DNA from: Bordetella parapertussis
GTDB lineage: Bacteria > Pseudomonadota > Gammaproteobacteria > Burkholderiales > SG8-39
NCBI GenBank assembly: GCA_945862265.1
Contig: CAMAXP010000016.1
Coordinates: 1-64,000 of the forward strand
Reading direction: 5' to 3'
Length of the DNA stretch: 64,000 bases
The notes under the pieces were generated by a model. That model made no database searches. It was not told where the DNA came from and worked only from the letters and a program-made list of their open reading frames with translations. This document shows, piece by piece, positions 55,628 to 64,000 of the stretch (position 1 is the stretch's first letter; each line of letters opens with the position of its first letter). The position numbers and the translations under genes are program-made.

Positions 55628-56722
55628 CTAGGCGATGACCCCGCCGCCGAGGCATACCGGCCCGTCATAGACCACCACCGACTGCCCGGGCGTCACCGCC
55701 CAGTGCGGCTCGGAAAACTCCAGCGACAGCTCGTCGTCCTCGACGCGCGTGAGCTGGCAGGTGGAATCGGCCTGCCGATAGCGGCTCTTTGCCGTATGCA
55801 CCGCGCCCTCCACGGGGAGCTCGCCGCTGACCCAGCTGGTATCCATCGCCGACAGCCGGCGCTTCAGCAGCAGCGGGTCATCGTGCCCCTGGACGACAAC
55901 AAGCGTGTTCTCCGCAAGGTCCTTTTCGGCCACATACCAGGCCGTCCCGTCACCGCCCTGCCGACCGCCGATGCCGATGCCCTTCCTCTGCCCGATCGTG
56001 TAGAACGCCAGGCCTATGTGCTGGCCGACCACCTTGCCGTCGGGCGTCTTGATCGGCCCGGGTTCCTTGGGCAGGTACCGGTTGAGGAACTCCCGGAACG
56101 GCCGCTCACCGATGAAGCAGATCCCGGTGGAGTCCTTCTTGTCATGGTTGGGCAGGCACGCCTCCTGGGCGATGCGGCGCACTTCGGTCTTCGGCAGATG
56201 CCCCACGGGGAACATCACGCGCGACAACTGCGACTGGTTGAGCCGGTGCAGGAAATAGCTCTGGTCCTTGGTCACGTCCGCGCCGCGCAGCAGTTCGAAC
56301 CGGCTCACGCCCTCCTCCCGATCCACCACGGTCTCACGTACCTGCGCATAGTGCCCGGTCGCGATGCGCGTGGCGCCGAGCTCCAGCGCGTGGTCGAGGA
56401 AGGACTTGAACTTGATCTCGGCGTTGCACAGCACGTCGGGGTTGGGCGTGCGGCCCGCGGAATACTCCCGCAGGAAGTCCGCGAACACGCGATCCTTGTA
56501 TTCGGCGGCGAAGTTCACCGCCTCGAGATCCACACCGATCACGTCCGCGGCCGAGGCCGCATCGATCAGGTCCTGCCGGGTCGAGCAGTACTCGTCATCG
56601 TCGTCGTCCTCCCAGTTCTTCATGAACAGGCCGACAACGTCATAGCCCTGGCGCTTGAGCAACAGCGCGGCCACCGAGGAATCGACCCCGCCCGACATGC
56701 CGACGACGACGCGCTCGCCCAT
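55628..56722 (-). CDS. mnmA: tRNA-specific 2-thiouridylase
   Basis: 364 residues. It makes the 2-thio group of U34 in Lys, Glu and Gln tRNAs. The PP-loop [25 protein letters not shown], catalytic Cys in [14 protein letters not shown] and the second Cys in [17 protein letters not shown] are present. [14 protein letters not shown] follows the PP-loop, as in MnmA. The gene follows the NUDIX gene with a 2-base gap, an arrangement common in betaproteobacteria. Confidence 0.97.
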   Translation of the reverse strand: MGERVVVGMSGGVDSSVAALLLKRQGYDVVGLFMKNWEDDDDDEYCSTRQDLIDAASAADVIGVDLEAVNFAAEYKDRVFADFLREYSAGRTPNPDVLCNAEIKFKSFLDHALELGATRIATGHYAQVRETVVDREEGVSRFELLRGADVTKDQSYFLHRLNQSQLSRVMFPVGHLPKTEVRRIAQEACLPNHDKKDSTGICFIGERPFREFLNRYLPKEPGPIKTPDGKVVGQHIGLAFYTIGQRKGIGIGGRQGGDGTAWYVAEKDLAENTLVVVQGHDDPLLLKRRLSAMDTSWVSGELPVEGAVHTAKSRYRQADSTCQLTRVEDDELSLEFSEPHWAVTPGQSVVVYDGPVCLGGGVIA

Positions 56723-56724
56723 GA

Positions 56725-57177
56725 TCAGGCGAACTCAGTGGAAAAAACATCGAGCGGGTGGCGCCGCCCCGCGAGATAGTCGTCCACGCAGCGCATCACC
56801 AGCGGCGAGCGGTGCATTTCCGGGCGCGCAGCAATTTCCTCGCGCGACAGCCAGTGGGTCGCCACGATTTCGGTGTCGAGACTGCGCGCCGCATCGACGC
56901 TGCCGATGGTGCCGGCGAACGCAAACCTCAGGAACGTGTTGTCGGCGGGCGCGTAATGCCAGCGGTAGATGCCGACCAGCGAAGTCGGCTCAAATGCGTA
57001 CGCCGTCTCCTCGAGAGTCTCCCGCACGCAGGCCTCGATGAGCGACTCGCCCGGGTCGAGGTGTCCGGCGGGCTGGTTGAGTACGCGACGGCCGTCCGAA
57101 ATTTCCTCCACCAAGAGGAACTTCCCGGCGCGCTCGATCACCGCGGCGACCGTGGCGCTGGGCTTCCAGACGGTCAC
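56725..57177 (-). CDS. NUDIX hydrolase
   Basis: 150 residues. The Nudix box is [20 protein letters not shown], completed by TAY (consensus Gx5Ex7REUxEExGU, with Tyr for the final Gly-hydrophobic). The strand before it is [10 protein letters not shown]. Members of this NudJ-like group near mnmA hydrolyse nucleotide or thiamine pyrophosphates. It lies between the aminotransferase (7 bases upstream) and mnmA (2 bases downstream), so all three probably share a transcript. Confidence 0.92.
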   Translation of the reverse strand: MTVWKPSATVAAVIERAGKFLLVEEISDGRRVLNQPAGHLDPGESLIEACVRETLEETAYAFEPTSLVGIYRWHYAPADNTFLRFAFAGTIGSVDAARSLDTEIVATHWLSREEIAARPEMHRSPLVMRCVDDYLAGRRHPLDVFSTEFA

Positions 57178-57184
57178 GGCCGTG

Positions 57185-58414
57185 TCACTTCGTGTTCTTC
57201 TTCACGAAGTCCGCCATGCGCGCGATGCCCTTCTCGATCATCTCGTTCGAAGCGGCGTACGAGAAGCGCACATGCTGCCCCTCACCCGGCACGCGCGAAC
57301 CGAAATGGATATCGGCGAGCACCGCCACGCCCGCCTCGTTCAGCAGGCGCTTCCTGAACTCCTCGGAGTCGTTCGCCCCGACCATGCGGCAGGCTTCGGT
57401 CACGTTCGGCCAGGCGTAGAACGCGCCCGGCGGGGTCTTGCACGTTACGCCGGGGACCTTGTTGAGCAGCCCGACAATGAGGTCGCGCCGCTCGAGGAAG
57501 CTCTTCTTCATCATCTCCGCCGCGTCCTGCGGGCCGTTGATCGCCTCCACCGCGGCCCATTGTGAAATCTGCGACGCGCAGGAGTCGGTGTTGGTCACCC
57601 AGCGGGTGAACACCGGCGCAAGCGTGGGGTTCGAGATGAACCCGATCCGCCACCCGGTCATCGCCCAGGTCTTCGATGCGCCATCGGAAATGATCGTGCG
57701 CTCGTACATGCCCGGCACCTGCGCGATCGAGAAGAACGCGCCGTCCGCATTTTCGTTGAACGTGAGGCGCGAATAGATCTCGTCGGCGTAGACCCAGACC
57801 TGCGGGTGCTTTTGCAGGATCGCAGCGATCTGCTCCAACTCTGACTTCGACAGCAGCCCGCCGGTCGGGTTGTGCGGGTAGTTGAGGATCAGCAGCTTGG
57901 TCTTCGGGGTGATCAGCTTTTCGAGCTCGGCCGGGTCGAACGAGAAATTGCGCGCCTCCTTCAGGTGGATCGGCACGGGCTTGGCGCCACAGGCCACGAT
58001 CTGCGATTCGTAGATCGGGAAGCCGGGGTTCGGGTAGATCACTTCGTCGCCTGTCCCGTAATCGGTCACCGACATGACCGCGTAGGCAATGAAGGGCTTC
58101 GCACCCGCACCCACCACCACGTCGTCCGGGCGGATCGGGATCCCGCCGCGCATGCCGGACATGTACTTCGCCACGGCCTCGCGCAGGGGGTCGATGCCGG
58201 CGGAGGGGGTGTAGCCATGCTTGCCCTCGCGGATCGCGCGGATGCCCGCCTCCTGCACATGTGCCGGCGCCGGGAAATCCGGCTGGCCGATGCAGAACGA
58301 AATGATGTCCTTGCCCGTGCGCGCGAGCGCCGTGACTTCGGCCAGCACCACGAAGGCGTTTTCGGTGCCGAGGCTCTGCGCGCGGCGGGACAATTGGGGC
58401 GAGGTGCTTTGCAT
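57185..58414 (-). CDS. Class I/II pyridoxal-phosphate aminotransferase
   Basis: 409 residues of the aspartate aminotransferase superfamily. The PLP lysine is Lys248 (SDGASKTWAMTGWRIGF). The pyridine-contacting Asn182 lies in NYPHNPTGG, Asp211 in YADEIYSRL, and the C-terminal Arg segment in HVRFSYAAS. It begins LSRRAQSLGTENAFVVLAEV. The substrate is uncertain; aspartate, alanine/valine-pyruvate or aromatic amino acids are possible. The frame is open 213 codons upstream in antisense-like sequence, so the ATG at 58414 is used. Confidence 0.9.
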   Translation of the reverse strand: MQSTSPQLSRRAQSLGTENAFVVLAEVTALARTGKDIISFCIGQPDFPAPAHVQEAGIRAIREGKHGYTPSAGIDPLREAVAKYMSGMRGGIPIRPDDVVVGAGAKPFIAYAVMSVTDYGTGDEVIYPNPGFPIYESQIVACGAKPVPIHLKEARNFSFDPAELEKLITPKTKLLILNYPHNPTGGLLSKSELEQIAAILQKHPQVWVYADEIYSRLTFNENADGAFFSIAQVPGMYERTIISDGASKTWAMTGWRIGFISNPTLAPVFTRWVTNTDSCASQISQWAAVEAINGPQDAAEMMKKSFLERRDLIVGLLNKVPGVTCKTPPGAFYAWPNVTEACRMVGANDSEEFRKRLLNEAGVAVLADIHFGSRVPGEGQHVRFSYAASNEMIEKGIARMADFVKKNTK

Positions 58415-58479
58415 GGGAGTGGCCACTGGGAAAAGAGGGATTTTACCTCGCGCCCCGGATGATTGACCCCACAGCCCTA

Positions 58480-58501
58480 AGGGTGCATTGAGGGTGCATT
58501 G
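58480..58501. repeat. Tandem 11-bp repeat AGGGTGCATTG x2
   Basis: Two exact adjacent copies lie in the 132-base divergent gap between the aminotransferase and the efflux operon. The second runs into TTGACT, a possible -35 for the efflux genes, so the repeat could be an operator. Confidence 0.45.
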
Positions 58502-58546
58502 ACTTGTATCAACCGCAGTCCCGCAGAGAGCCTGTAGCATCACGCA

Positions 58547-59809
58547 GTGAATCCTCCCCTCCCCAGCACCCCGCCGATTCCCGTGCCGCGCAGCCGAACC
58601 CTGAAGCGCGCCGCATTCCTGCTTGCCGCGGCCGCGCTCGCCGCCTATTTCGGTCGCAACGCGCTGCTCGGCACGCCCGTCGAAACCGTCGAAGTCCTCC
58701 GGGCCGACCTCATCCAGACGGTGGTGGCCAGCGGTCGCGTGATGTCGCCCCGCCGGGTGCGCGTAGGCGCAGTAATCACCGGCCGCGTGGTCGCCATTCC
58801 CGTGACCGAGGGGCAGGCCGTGAAGAAGGGCGCCGAGCTGGTCCTGCTTGAAGACAAGGACGTCCGCGCAGCGCTGGCGCAGGCCCAGGCGGGCGTGGCG
58901 CAGGCCGCGGCGAAAGTCCGGCAACTGCGCGAAGTCGGCCTTCCCGCCGCGCAACAGGCCCTGCTGCAGGCCGAAGCCACGCTCACCCAGGTCCGCGGGC
59001 AGTTCGACCGCACGAAGCGCCTTCAAGCCCAGGGGTTCGTCGGCCAGTCGCAACTTGACGACGCACAGCGCAACCTCGATGTGGCGGAAAGCCAGGCCCG
59101 TGCAGCACGCGTGCAGGTGGAGACCAACAGCACCCGCGGCAGCGATTTCGCCATGGCCATGACGGCGCTGGAACAGGCCCGCGCCGCCGAACGCGTCGCA
59201 CAGGCGAAACTGCCCGACATGGTCGTCCGGGCGCCCGTGGATGGTGTCCTCATCTCACGCAACGTCGAAGTGGGCGACATCGTGCAACCGGGCAAGGAAC
59301 TGTTCCTGCTTGCACCGGCAGGGGAAACCCAGGTCATCGTCCAGATCGACGAGCGTAACCTGTCGCAGCTCTCGTTGGGCCAGAAGGCCCTCGGCTCCGC
59401 AGATGCGTTCCCGGGCCGGCGCTTCCCGGCCGAGCTCATCTACATCAACCCCGGCATCGACGCACTGCGCGGATCGGTCGAGGTGCGGCTCCGCGCCCCC
59501 TCACCGCCCGACTACCTGCGCCAGGACATGACCGTCTCAGTAGACATCGAAGTGGCGCGGCGGGCCCAGGCGGTGGTCGCACCGACGCAAGCCGTGCGCG
59601 ACGCGACAACCGCCCAGCCGTGGGTGCTTGCAGTCCGCAATGGCCGCGCCGAGCGCGTCCCGGTGAAGGTGGGCCTGCGCGGCGACGGGCGCCTCGAAGT
59701 GCTGGAAGGCGCCGCCCCGGGCGACGCGCTGATCCCGGCCAGCCTCGGACTCATAACGGCCGGGCAAAAGGTGCGGGCCCTGCCCCGCGCAGCGCCACCG
59801 GCCAGATGA
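58547..59809 (+). CDS. Periplasmic adaptor (MacA/HlyD family)
   Basis: 420 residues. An N-terminal membrane anchor (LKRAAFLLAAAALAAYFG) is followed by a lipoyl half-domain (VRVGAVITGRVVAIPVTEGQAVKKG), an alpha-hairpin of heptad-rich helices (about 105-215), the second lipoyl half (MVVRAPVDGVLISRNVEVGDIVQPGKEL) and beta-barrel and membrane-proximal domains. It would link the inner-membrane ABC pump to an outer-membrane channel, which is not encoded here. GTG start; the stop overlaps the permease ATG (ATGA). Confidence 0.9.
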   Translation: MNPPLPSTPPIPVPRSRTLKRAAFLLAAAALAAYFGRNALLGTPVETVEVLRADLIQTVVASGRVMSPRRVRVGAVITGRVVAIPVTEGQAVKKGAELVLLEDKDVRAALAQAQAGVAQAAAKVRQLREVGLPAAQQALLQAEATLTQVRGQFDRTKRLQAQGFVGQSQLDDAQRNLDVAESQARAARVQVETNSTRGSDFAMAMTALEQARAAERVAQAKLPDMVVRAPVDGVLISRNVEVGDIVQPGKELFLLAPAGETQVIVQIDERNLSQLSLGQKALGSADAFPGRRFPAELIYINPGIDALRGSVEVRLRAPSPPDYLRQDMTVSVDIEVARRAQAVVAPTQAVRDATTAQPWVLAVRNGRAERVPVKVGLRGDGRLEVLEGAAPGDALIPASLGLITAGQKVRALPRAAPPAR

Positions 59810-61032
59810 ACCGCTTCCTGCCGTTCGAGGCGATCGCGGCATTCCGGTTCATGCGCGAGGGGATCTCCCAGACCATGCTGATCGTCCTGGGCGTGGCGCT
59901 TGGCGTCGGCGTGATCGTGTTCATGTCGGCCCTGATCTCCGGCCTGCAGTCGAACATCATCCGCCGCACCCTCAATTCCGTCGCGCCGATCGTCATCATC
60001 CCGCTGGAGCAGGTCGCCCGTCCGCAGCGCAAAGACGAGCCCGGCGCGCTGGCGGAAAACGTGCAGCCCCGCTCGCAGCAGTTGCGCTCGATCGACCAGT
60101 GGCAGAAGGTGCGCGCCCAGCTCGAACGGATGCCGTCGATCGTGGCGGTCGCGCCCGTGGTGTCCGGGCCGGGCTTCGCGCTGCGCGGGGACGCCAACAA
60201 GGCGGTCACCATCACCGGGATCGAATCCGACACCTACCTGCGGGTGATCGCCCTCGAGGAAAAGATCGTCGCGGGACGCCTGCCCGCAGGCGCCTCAGAC
60301 ATCGTCATCGGGATCGAGCTCTCGAAGGACCTCGGCGCCGGGGTAGGCGACAAGCTGCGGCTGACCACGGCCTCAGGGGGCACCGAGACGCTGAACGTCG
60401 TCGGCCTCTTCGACTTCGGCAACAAGGCGGTGAATAGCCGCAGCGTCTACATCGGGCTTCGCGTCGCGCAGAACCTGCTCAACCTGTCCGGCGGCGTCTC
60501 CAGCATCGAGGTGAAGGTGCACGAACCCTTCGAGGCCGAGAACATCGCGCAGAGGATCCAGTCGGAAACCGGGCTGCAGGCCGACAGCTGGATCAAGACC
60601 AACGCCCAGTTCTTCACCGCGATGGCAGCCCAGAGCCTGTCGAACACGGTGATCCGGTTTTTCGTCGGGCTGACCGCCGCGCTGGGCATCGCAAGCGTCC
60701 TCGTCGTCTCCGTGGTGCAGAAGTCGAAGGAGATCGGCATCCTGCGCGCGATGGGCACCTCGCGCGCGCAGGTGCTGCGCGTGTTTCTCGTGCAGGGCGG
60801 CGTCATGGGCCTCGTGGGTTCGCTCTTCGGGTGCGGGCTCGGGTGGTCCTTCCTCGCAGTCTGGCGCAGCATCGCCCTGAACCCGGACGGCACGCCGCTG
60901 TTCATCATCGAAATCGCGCCGGAACTCTTCCTGCTCGCTGCGGCCGGCGCAACGCTCGTCGGCGTCCTTGCCGCCGTCGTCCCGGCGCGCCGCGCCGCGC
61001 GCCTCGACCCGGCGATTGCGATCCGTGGCTGA
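59806..61032 (+). CDS. ABC transporter permease (MacB/LolC-like FtsX family)
   Basis: 408 residues. The first helix is [25 protein letters not shown], then a large periplasmic MacB-type domain (about 50-270), then three C-terminal helices with the FtsX segment [30 protein letters not shown]. The domain layout matches MacB-type mechanotransmission permeases that drive periplasmic or lipid-linked export. ATG at 59806 overlaps the adaptor stop; the ATPase gene overlaps its end by eight bases. Confidence 0.9.
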   Translation: MNRFLPFEAIAAFRFMREGISQTMLIVLGVALGVGVIVFMSALISGLQSNIIRRTLNSVAPIVIIPLEQVARPQRKDEPGALAENVQPRSQQLRSIDQWQKVRAQLERMPSIVAVAPVVSGPGFALRGDANKAVTITGIESDTYLRVIALEEKIVAGRLPAGASDIVIGIELSKDLGAGVGDKLRLTTASGGTETLNVVGLFDFGNKAVNSRSVYIGLRVAQNLLNLSGGVSSIEVKVHEPFEAENIAQRIQSETGLQADSWIKTNAQFFTAMAAQSLSNTVIRFFVGLTAALGIASVLVVSVVQKSKEIGILRAMGTSRAQVLRVFLVQGGVMGLVGSLFGCGLGWSFLAVWRSIALNPDGTPLFIIEIAPELFLLAAAGATLVGVLAAVVPARRAARLDPAIAIRG

Positions 61033-61747
61033 GCGCGCCGAAACGCTGCGCCTCGAAGGCGTGCGCAAGTCGTACGGGGTGGGCACCCCGGCAGAGCTTG
61101 AAGTGCTGCACGGCATCGACCTGCGCCTCCAGCAAGGCGAGTTCGCGGCACTGATCGGCCCCTCGGGCGGTGGCAAGAGCACGCTGCTCAACCTGATCGG
61201 GCTGCTCGACCGACCGACCGCAGGGCGGCTCTTCGTCACCGGCCAGGAGTCCGGCGTGCTCGGCGACACAGAGCTGACGCAGTTGCGCGGACGCAGCATC
61301 GGGTTCGTATTCCAGTACCACTACCTGCTGCCTGCGTTCACCGCTGTCGAGAACGTCATGATGCCGATCCTTGCCCAGCGGGGCTTCCCGGACGCAGCCA
61401 TGCGCGAGCGCGCCGAGCGCCTGCTCGACGGCGTCGGCCTGACGCCGTGGCGCGACCACATGGCCAACAACCTCTCCGGCGGCCAGCAGCAGCGCGTGGC
61501 GATCGCGCGGGCGCTGGCCCTCGAGCCGGCGCTGGTGCTCGCAGACGAGCCGACCGGCAACCTCGACACGAAGTCGGCCGACGTTGTGTTCGACATGCTG
61601 CGTGAAGTGAACCGGTCCAGTGGCACCACCTTCCTGATCGTGACGCACGACCCGCGCCTCGCGCAACGCTGCGACCGGATCATCGAACTGGTCGACGGCA
61701 CCATCGTGTCGGACCGGCCCAACACGGCAGCGGGCAGCGCGACCTGA
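61025..61747 (+). CDS. ABC transporter ATP-binding protein (MacB/LolD-like)
   Basis: 240 residues. Walker A is [20 protein letters not shown], the Q-loop lies in [18 protein letters not shown], the signature is [20 protein letters not shown], Walker B is [15 protein letters not shown] and the H-loop is IVTHDPRLA. It powers the permease encoded just before it. A GTG at 61025, inside the permease's last codons, is the start; the adaptor-permease-ATPase set is one operon. Confidence 0.93.
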   Translation: MAERAETLRLEGVRKSYGVGTPAELEVLHGIDLRLQQGEFAALIGPSGGGKSTLLNLIGLLDRPTAGRLFVTGQESGVLGDTELTQLRGRSIGFVFQYHYLLPAFTAVENVMMPILAQRGFPDAAMRERAERLLDGVGLTPWRDHMANNLSGGQQQRVAIARALALEPALVLADEPTGNLDTKSADVVFDMLREVNRSSGTTFLIVTHDPRLAQRCDRIIELVDGTIVSDRPNTAAGSAT

Positions 61748-61813
61748 CCGGGCGCGCCGCCGTGCGTACGGCCGCGCTGCTAAGATGCGGCCCGGGCCTT
61801 CCGGAGCATCCCC

Positions 61814-62779
61814 ATGCTGATCAATTGCGTTGCGTACCAGGACGGGAAGAAACTCGCCGAGATCCCGAAGGAGGAGATCAGCACCTACGTGAGCCGCCCC
61901 GACTGCTTCGTCTGGGTCGCGCTCAAGGATGCCGATCCGGCCGAACTCGAGGAAATGAAGGCGGAGTTCGGCCTGCACGAACTCGCCGTCGAGGATGCCC
62001 GCCACGGCCACCAGCGTCCCAAGATCGAGGAGTACGGGGACTCCCTCTTCGCCGTCCTGCATGTGATCGAAGCGGCCGGCGATGAGCTCTCCGTCGGCGA
62101 GGTGGACGTGTTCGTCGGGCGCAACTACGTGCTTTCGGTGCGCAACCGTACTGAGCGCGGGTTTACCGAAGTCCGCGCGCGCTGCGAGCGGGAACCCGAA
62201 CTCCTCCAGCACGGGTCAGGCTATGTGCTGTATGCGCTGATGGACTCGGTCGTGGACCGGTATTTCCCCGTGCTCGACGCGCTGGAGGTCGAGCTTGAAA
62301 GGATCGAGGAGCGCATCTTCGCCGGCACCTCGGCGCGCCAGAACATCGAGGCGCTCTACGGCCTGAAGCAGAAGCTGATGGCCATGAAGCATGCGATCGG
62401 GCCGCTGCTGGAGGCGGTGAGCAAGCTCTACGGCGGCCGCGTGCCGCAGATCTGCGCGGGCATGGGCGAGTATTTCCGCGACGTTTACGACCACCTTGTC
62501 CGCCTCAACCAGACGATCGACTCCATCCGCGACATGGTGATCACCGCCACCTCGGTGAACCTGTCGCTGATCGCGCTGGCGGAGAACGAGACAACCAAGC
62601 GGCTGGCCTCCTATGCCGCGCTGGTCGCCGTGCCCACGATGGTCGCGGGCATCTACGGCATGAACTTCGAGCACATGCCCGAGCTGAAATGGGAGTGGGG
62701 ATACCCGTTCACGCTCGGGGTGATGTTCGTCGCCGATGTCTACCTGTGGATGAGGTTCAGGAAGTCCGGCTGGCTGTAG
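61814..62779 (+). CDS. corA: CorA-family magnesium/cobalt transporter
   Basis: 321 residues. A long acidic cytoplasmic N-domain is followed by a stalk helix and two C-terminal membrane helices. The selectivity motif Gly-Met-Asn (282-284) is in IYGMNFEHMPEL, with the conserved MPEL after it. It allows Mg2+ entry. TAAGAT about 25 bases upstream of the ATG may be the -10. It ends one base before the convergent aminotransferase gene. Confidence 0.94.
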   Translation: MLINCVAYQDGKKLAEIPKEEISTYVSRPDCFVWVALKDADPAELEEMKAEFGLHELAVEDARHGHQRPKIEEYGDSLFAVLHVIEAAGDELSVGEVDVFVGRNYVLSVRNRTERGFTEVRARCEREPELLQHGSGYVLYALMDSVVDRYFPVLDALEVELERIEERIFAGTSARQNIEALYGLKQKLMAMKHAIGPLLEAVSKLYGGRVPQICAGMGEYFRDVYDHLVRLNQTIDSIRDMVITATSVNLSLIALAENETTKRLASYAALVAVPTMVAGIYGMNFEHMPELKWEWGYPFTLGVMFVADVYLWMRFRKSGWL

Positions 62780-64000
62780 TCAAGCCACCGTTCCCAACAC
62801 CTCGGCCACGGTGCTGAACATCCTGTCGAGGTGCTTCTTCTCGCAGATGAGCGGCGGGCAGAACGCCACGTTGTCGCCCACCGGGCGCACGAACACGCCC
62901 TTGGCCCAGCATTTCTCGAACACCTCGAACCCGCGGGCCCCGGCTGCCACGGCACCGGTGCCGTCGTTCAGCGGACGCGGCGCGAGTTCAATTGCGCCGA
63001 TCAGTCCGAGGTTGCGGCAGTCGATCACGTGCGGAGCGCCCTTGAACGAGTGAATCCCGTCTTCGAAGACCTGTGCCAGCTGGTTCGGACGGTTGAAGAG
63101 ATCTTCTTCAGCGTAGGTATCCATCGTGGCGATCGCAGCCGCGCTGGCGAGCGGGTGCCCGGAATACGTATAGCCGTGGAAGAACTGCACGCCGGCCCCG
63201 GCCGACTGCATGAAGGTGTCGTAGATCTCCTTCTTCACGATCACGCCGCCGAGCGGGACGCTGCCCGAAGTCACGCCCTTGGCGAAAGTGATCATGTCGG
63301 GTGTCACGCCGAAGTACTGCGAGGCGAAAGGCTTGCCCAGCCGCCCGAAACCGCAGATCACCTCGTCGAAAATGAGGAGGATGCCGTGCTTCGTGCAGAT
63401 GTCCCGCAGGCGCTGCAGGTAGCCCTGCGGCGGCACCAGCACGCCGCCAGCGCCCGCCACCGGCTCGACGATCACGGCGGCGATGTTGCCCGCGTCATGC
63501 AGGGGAACGATGCGCTGCTCGAGCTCGTCGGCCAGTTCCACGCCGGTTGTCGCGCAGCCGCGCACGAACGCGCGCGTGGAGAGGTCCTGCGTATGGCGCA
63601 GGTGGTCGGTGCCGCCCAGCAGGATGCCGCCATAGGCCTTGCGGGTGACCGGCACACCCGAGACCGACATCCCGCCGATGTTCACGCCGTGATAGGCCTT
63701 CTCGCGGCCGATGAAGCGCGTCCGCGCCCCTTCGCCGCGCAGGCGGTGGTAGGCCACCGCCATCTTCATTACTGTGTCGACCGCCTCCGATCCGGAGTTG
63801 GTGAAGAACACATGATCCATTCCCTCCGGCGCGAGCGCCGCGACGCGCTCCGCGGCCGCAAAGGCGAGCGGATGCCCGGTCGAGAACGACGCCGCGAAAT
63901 CCAGCTCACCGGCCTGCTTGCGGATCGCCTCGACGATCTTCGGGCGGCAGTGGCCGGCGTTCACGCACCAGAGCGTCGCGAGCCCGTCCAGCACCTCGCT
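62780..64000 (-). CDS. Class III (omega) aminotransferase, 5' end beyond window
   Basis: About 407 codons are visible; the frame is open to base 64000, so the true N-terminus lies outside. The first visible residues, VLDGLATLWCVNAGHCRPKIVEAI, are the usual early segment of beta-alanine/putrescine-pyruvate-type aminotransferases. FFTNSGSEAVDTVMKMA (PLP phosphate), VIVEPVAGAGGVLVPPQGYL, LLIFDEVICGFGRLGK and the Schiff-base Lys in MITFAKGVTSGSVPLGG follow. The amino donor is unclear from sequence. Confidence 0.92.
   Translation of the reverse strand, partial: SEVLDGLATLWCVNAGHCRPKIVEAIRKQAGELDFAASFSTGHPLAFAAAERVAALAPEGMDHVFFTNSGSEAVDTVMKMAVAYHRLRGEGARTRFIGREKAYHGVNIGGMSVSGVPVTRKAYGGILLGGTDHLRHTQDLSTRAFVRGCATTGVELADELEQRIVPLHDAGNIAAVIVEPVAGAGGVLVPPQGYLQRLRDICTKHGILLIFDEVICGFGRLGKPFASQYFGVTPDMITFAKGVTSGSVPLGGVIVKKEIYDTFMQSAGAGVQFFHGYTYSGHPLASAAAIATMDTYAEEDLFNRPNQLAQVFEDGIHSFKGAPHVIDCRNLGLIGAIELAPRPLNDGTGAVAAGARGFEVFEKCWAKGVFVRPVGDNVAFCPPLICEKKHLDRMFSTVAEVLGTVA

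Noticed and set aside
57185..59053. 622-codon frame as a longer aminotransferase
   Set aside because: The first 213 codons overlap the divergent efflux adaptor gene in antisense; family homology begins only at the ATG at 58414.

Overview
The window is high-GC bacterial chromosome and reads as a betaproteobacterium. The supporting evidence is gene content and order (purM, AI-2E permease, hda, HAD phosphatase, pcnB, folK, deoxynucleoside kinase, panB, panC; queA-tgt-yajC-secD-secF; NUDIX-mnmA), Gram-negative outer-membrane systems, and the protein families themselves. I do not assign a genus. Coding density is very high: no gene-free stretch exceeds about 220 bases. GC bias creates many long antisense ORFs, which I have left out.

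Layout. 1-3.8 kb: a sensor kinase cut by the left edge, then a FAD monooxygenase and a fumarylacetoacetase-family hydrolase, probably an aromatic-degradation pair. 3.9-6.8 kb: one long protein fusing an acyl carrier domain, a fatty-acyl-AMP ligase and a PlsC acyltransferase. 6.7-11.2 kb: dnaE and an EamA transporter. 11.2-15.1 kb: a patch of small accessory modules (DUF433 antitoxin with a broken toxin partner, a DUF4143 ATPase with 22-bp repeats in front of it, a solo HicB) around a D-aminoacylase-like amidohydrolase. 15.2-24.1 kb: an FMN-dependent hydroxy-acid oxidase, then the housekeeping run from purM to panC. 24.1-27.5 kb: a 78-residue unknown, a gamma-glutamyltransferase homologue and a FAD oxidoreductase.

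27.6-33.1 kb is the most interesting block: a complete DSF (diffusible signal factor) quorum-sensing locus. An RpfF-type DSF synthase, with both catalytic glutamates, faces a convergent rpfG-rpfC-X operon. RpfC is a five-helix hybrid kinase with an added degenerate receiver. RpfG is a receiver/HD-GYP protein that should degrade cyclic-di-GMP. X is a heme-oxygenase-like diiron protein (HDO fold) in the slot next to the fatty-acid signal synthase, so it is a candidate enzyme for making, tailoring or degrading the signal.

33.2-38.8 kb: tRNA-Leu(CAA), then queA, tgt, yajC, secD and secF. 38.8-43.4 kb: a membrane-fused spermidine-synthase-like protein, purB, a glutathione transferase and a small membrane protein. 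43.4-54.2 kb: a two-partner secretion system (TpsB transporter, 2.7-kilo-residue TpsA exoprotein with a large internal duplication, FecR-domain protein). 54.3-58.4 kb: a rhodanese-like CW-motif protein, a DsbA-like oxidoreductase, mnmA, a NUDIX hydrolase and an aminotransferase. 58.5-62.8 kb: a MacA/MacB-like tripartite ABC export operon and a CorA magnesium transporter. A class III aminotransferase runs off the right edge.

How it fits together: most of the window is core metabolism and information processing. The DSF locus and the TpsA adhesin system fit a lifestyle that switches between dispersed and surface-attached growth through cyclic-di-GMP; that link is inference, since no regulatory site joining the two was identified.
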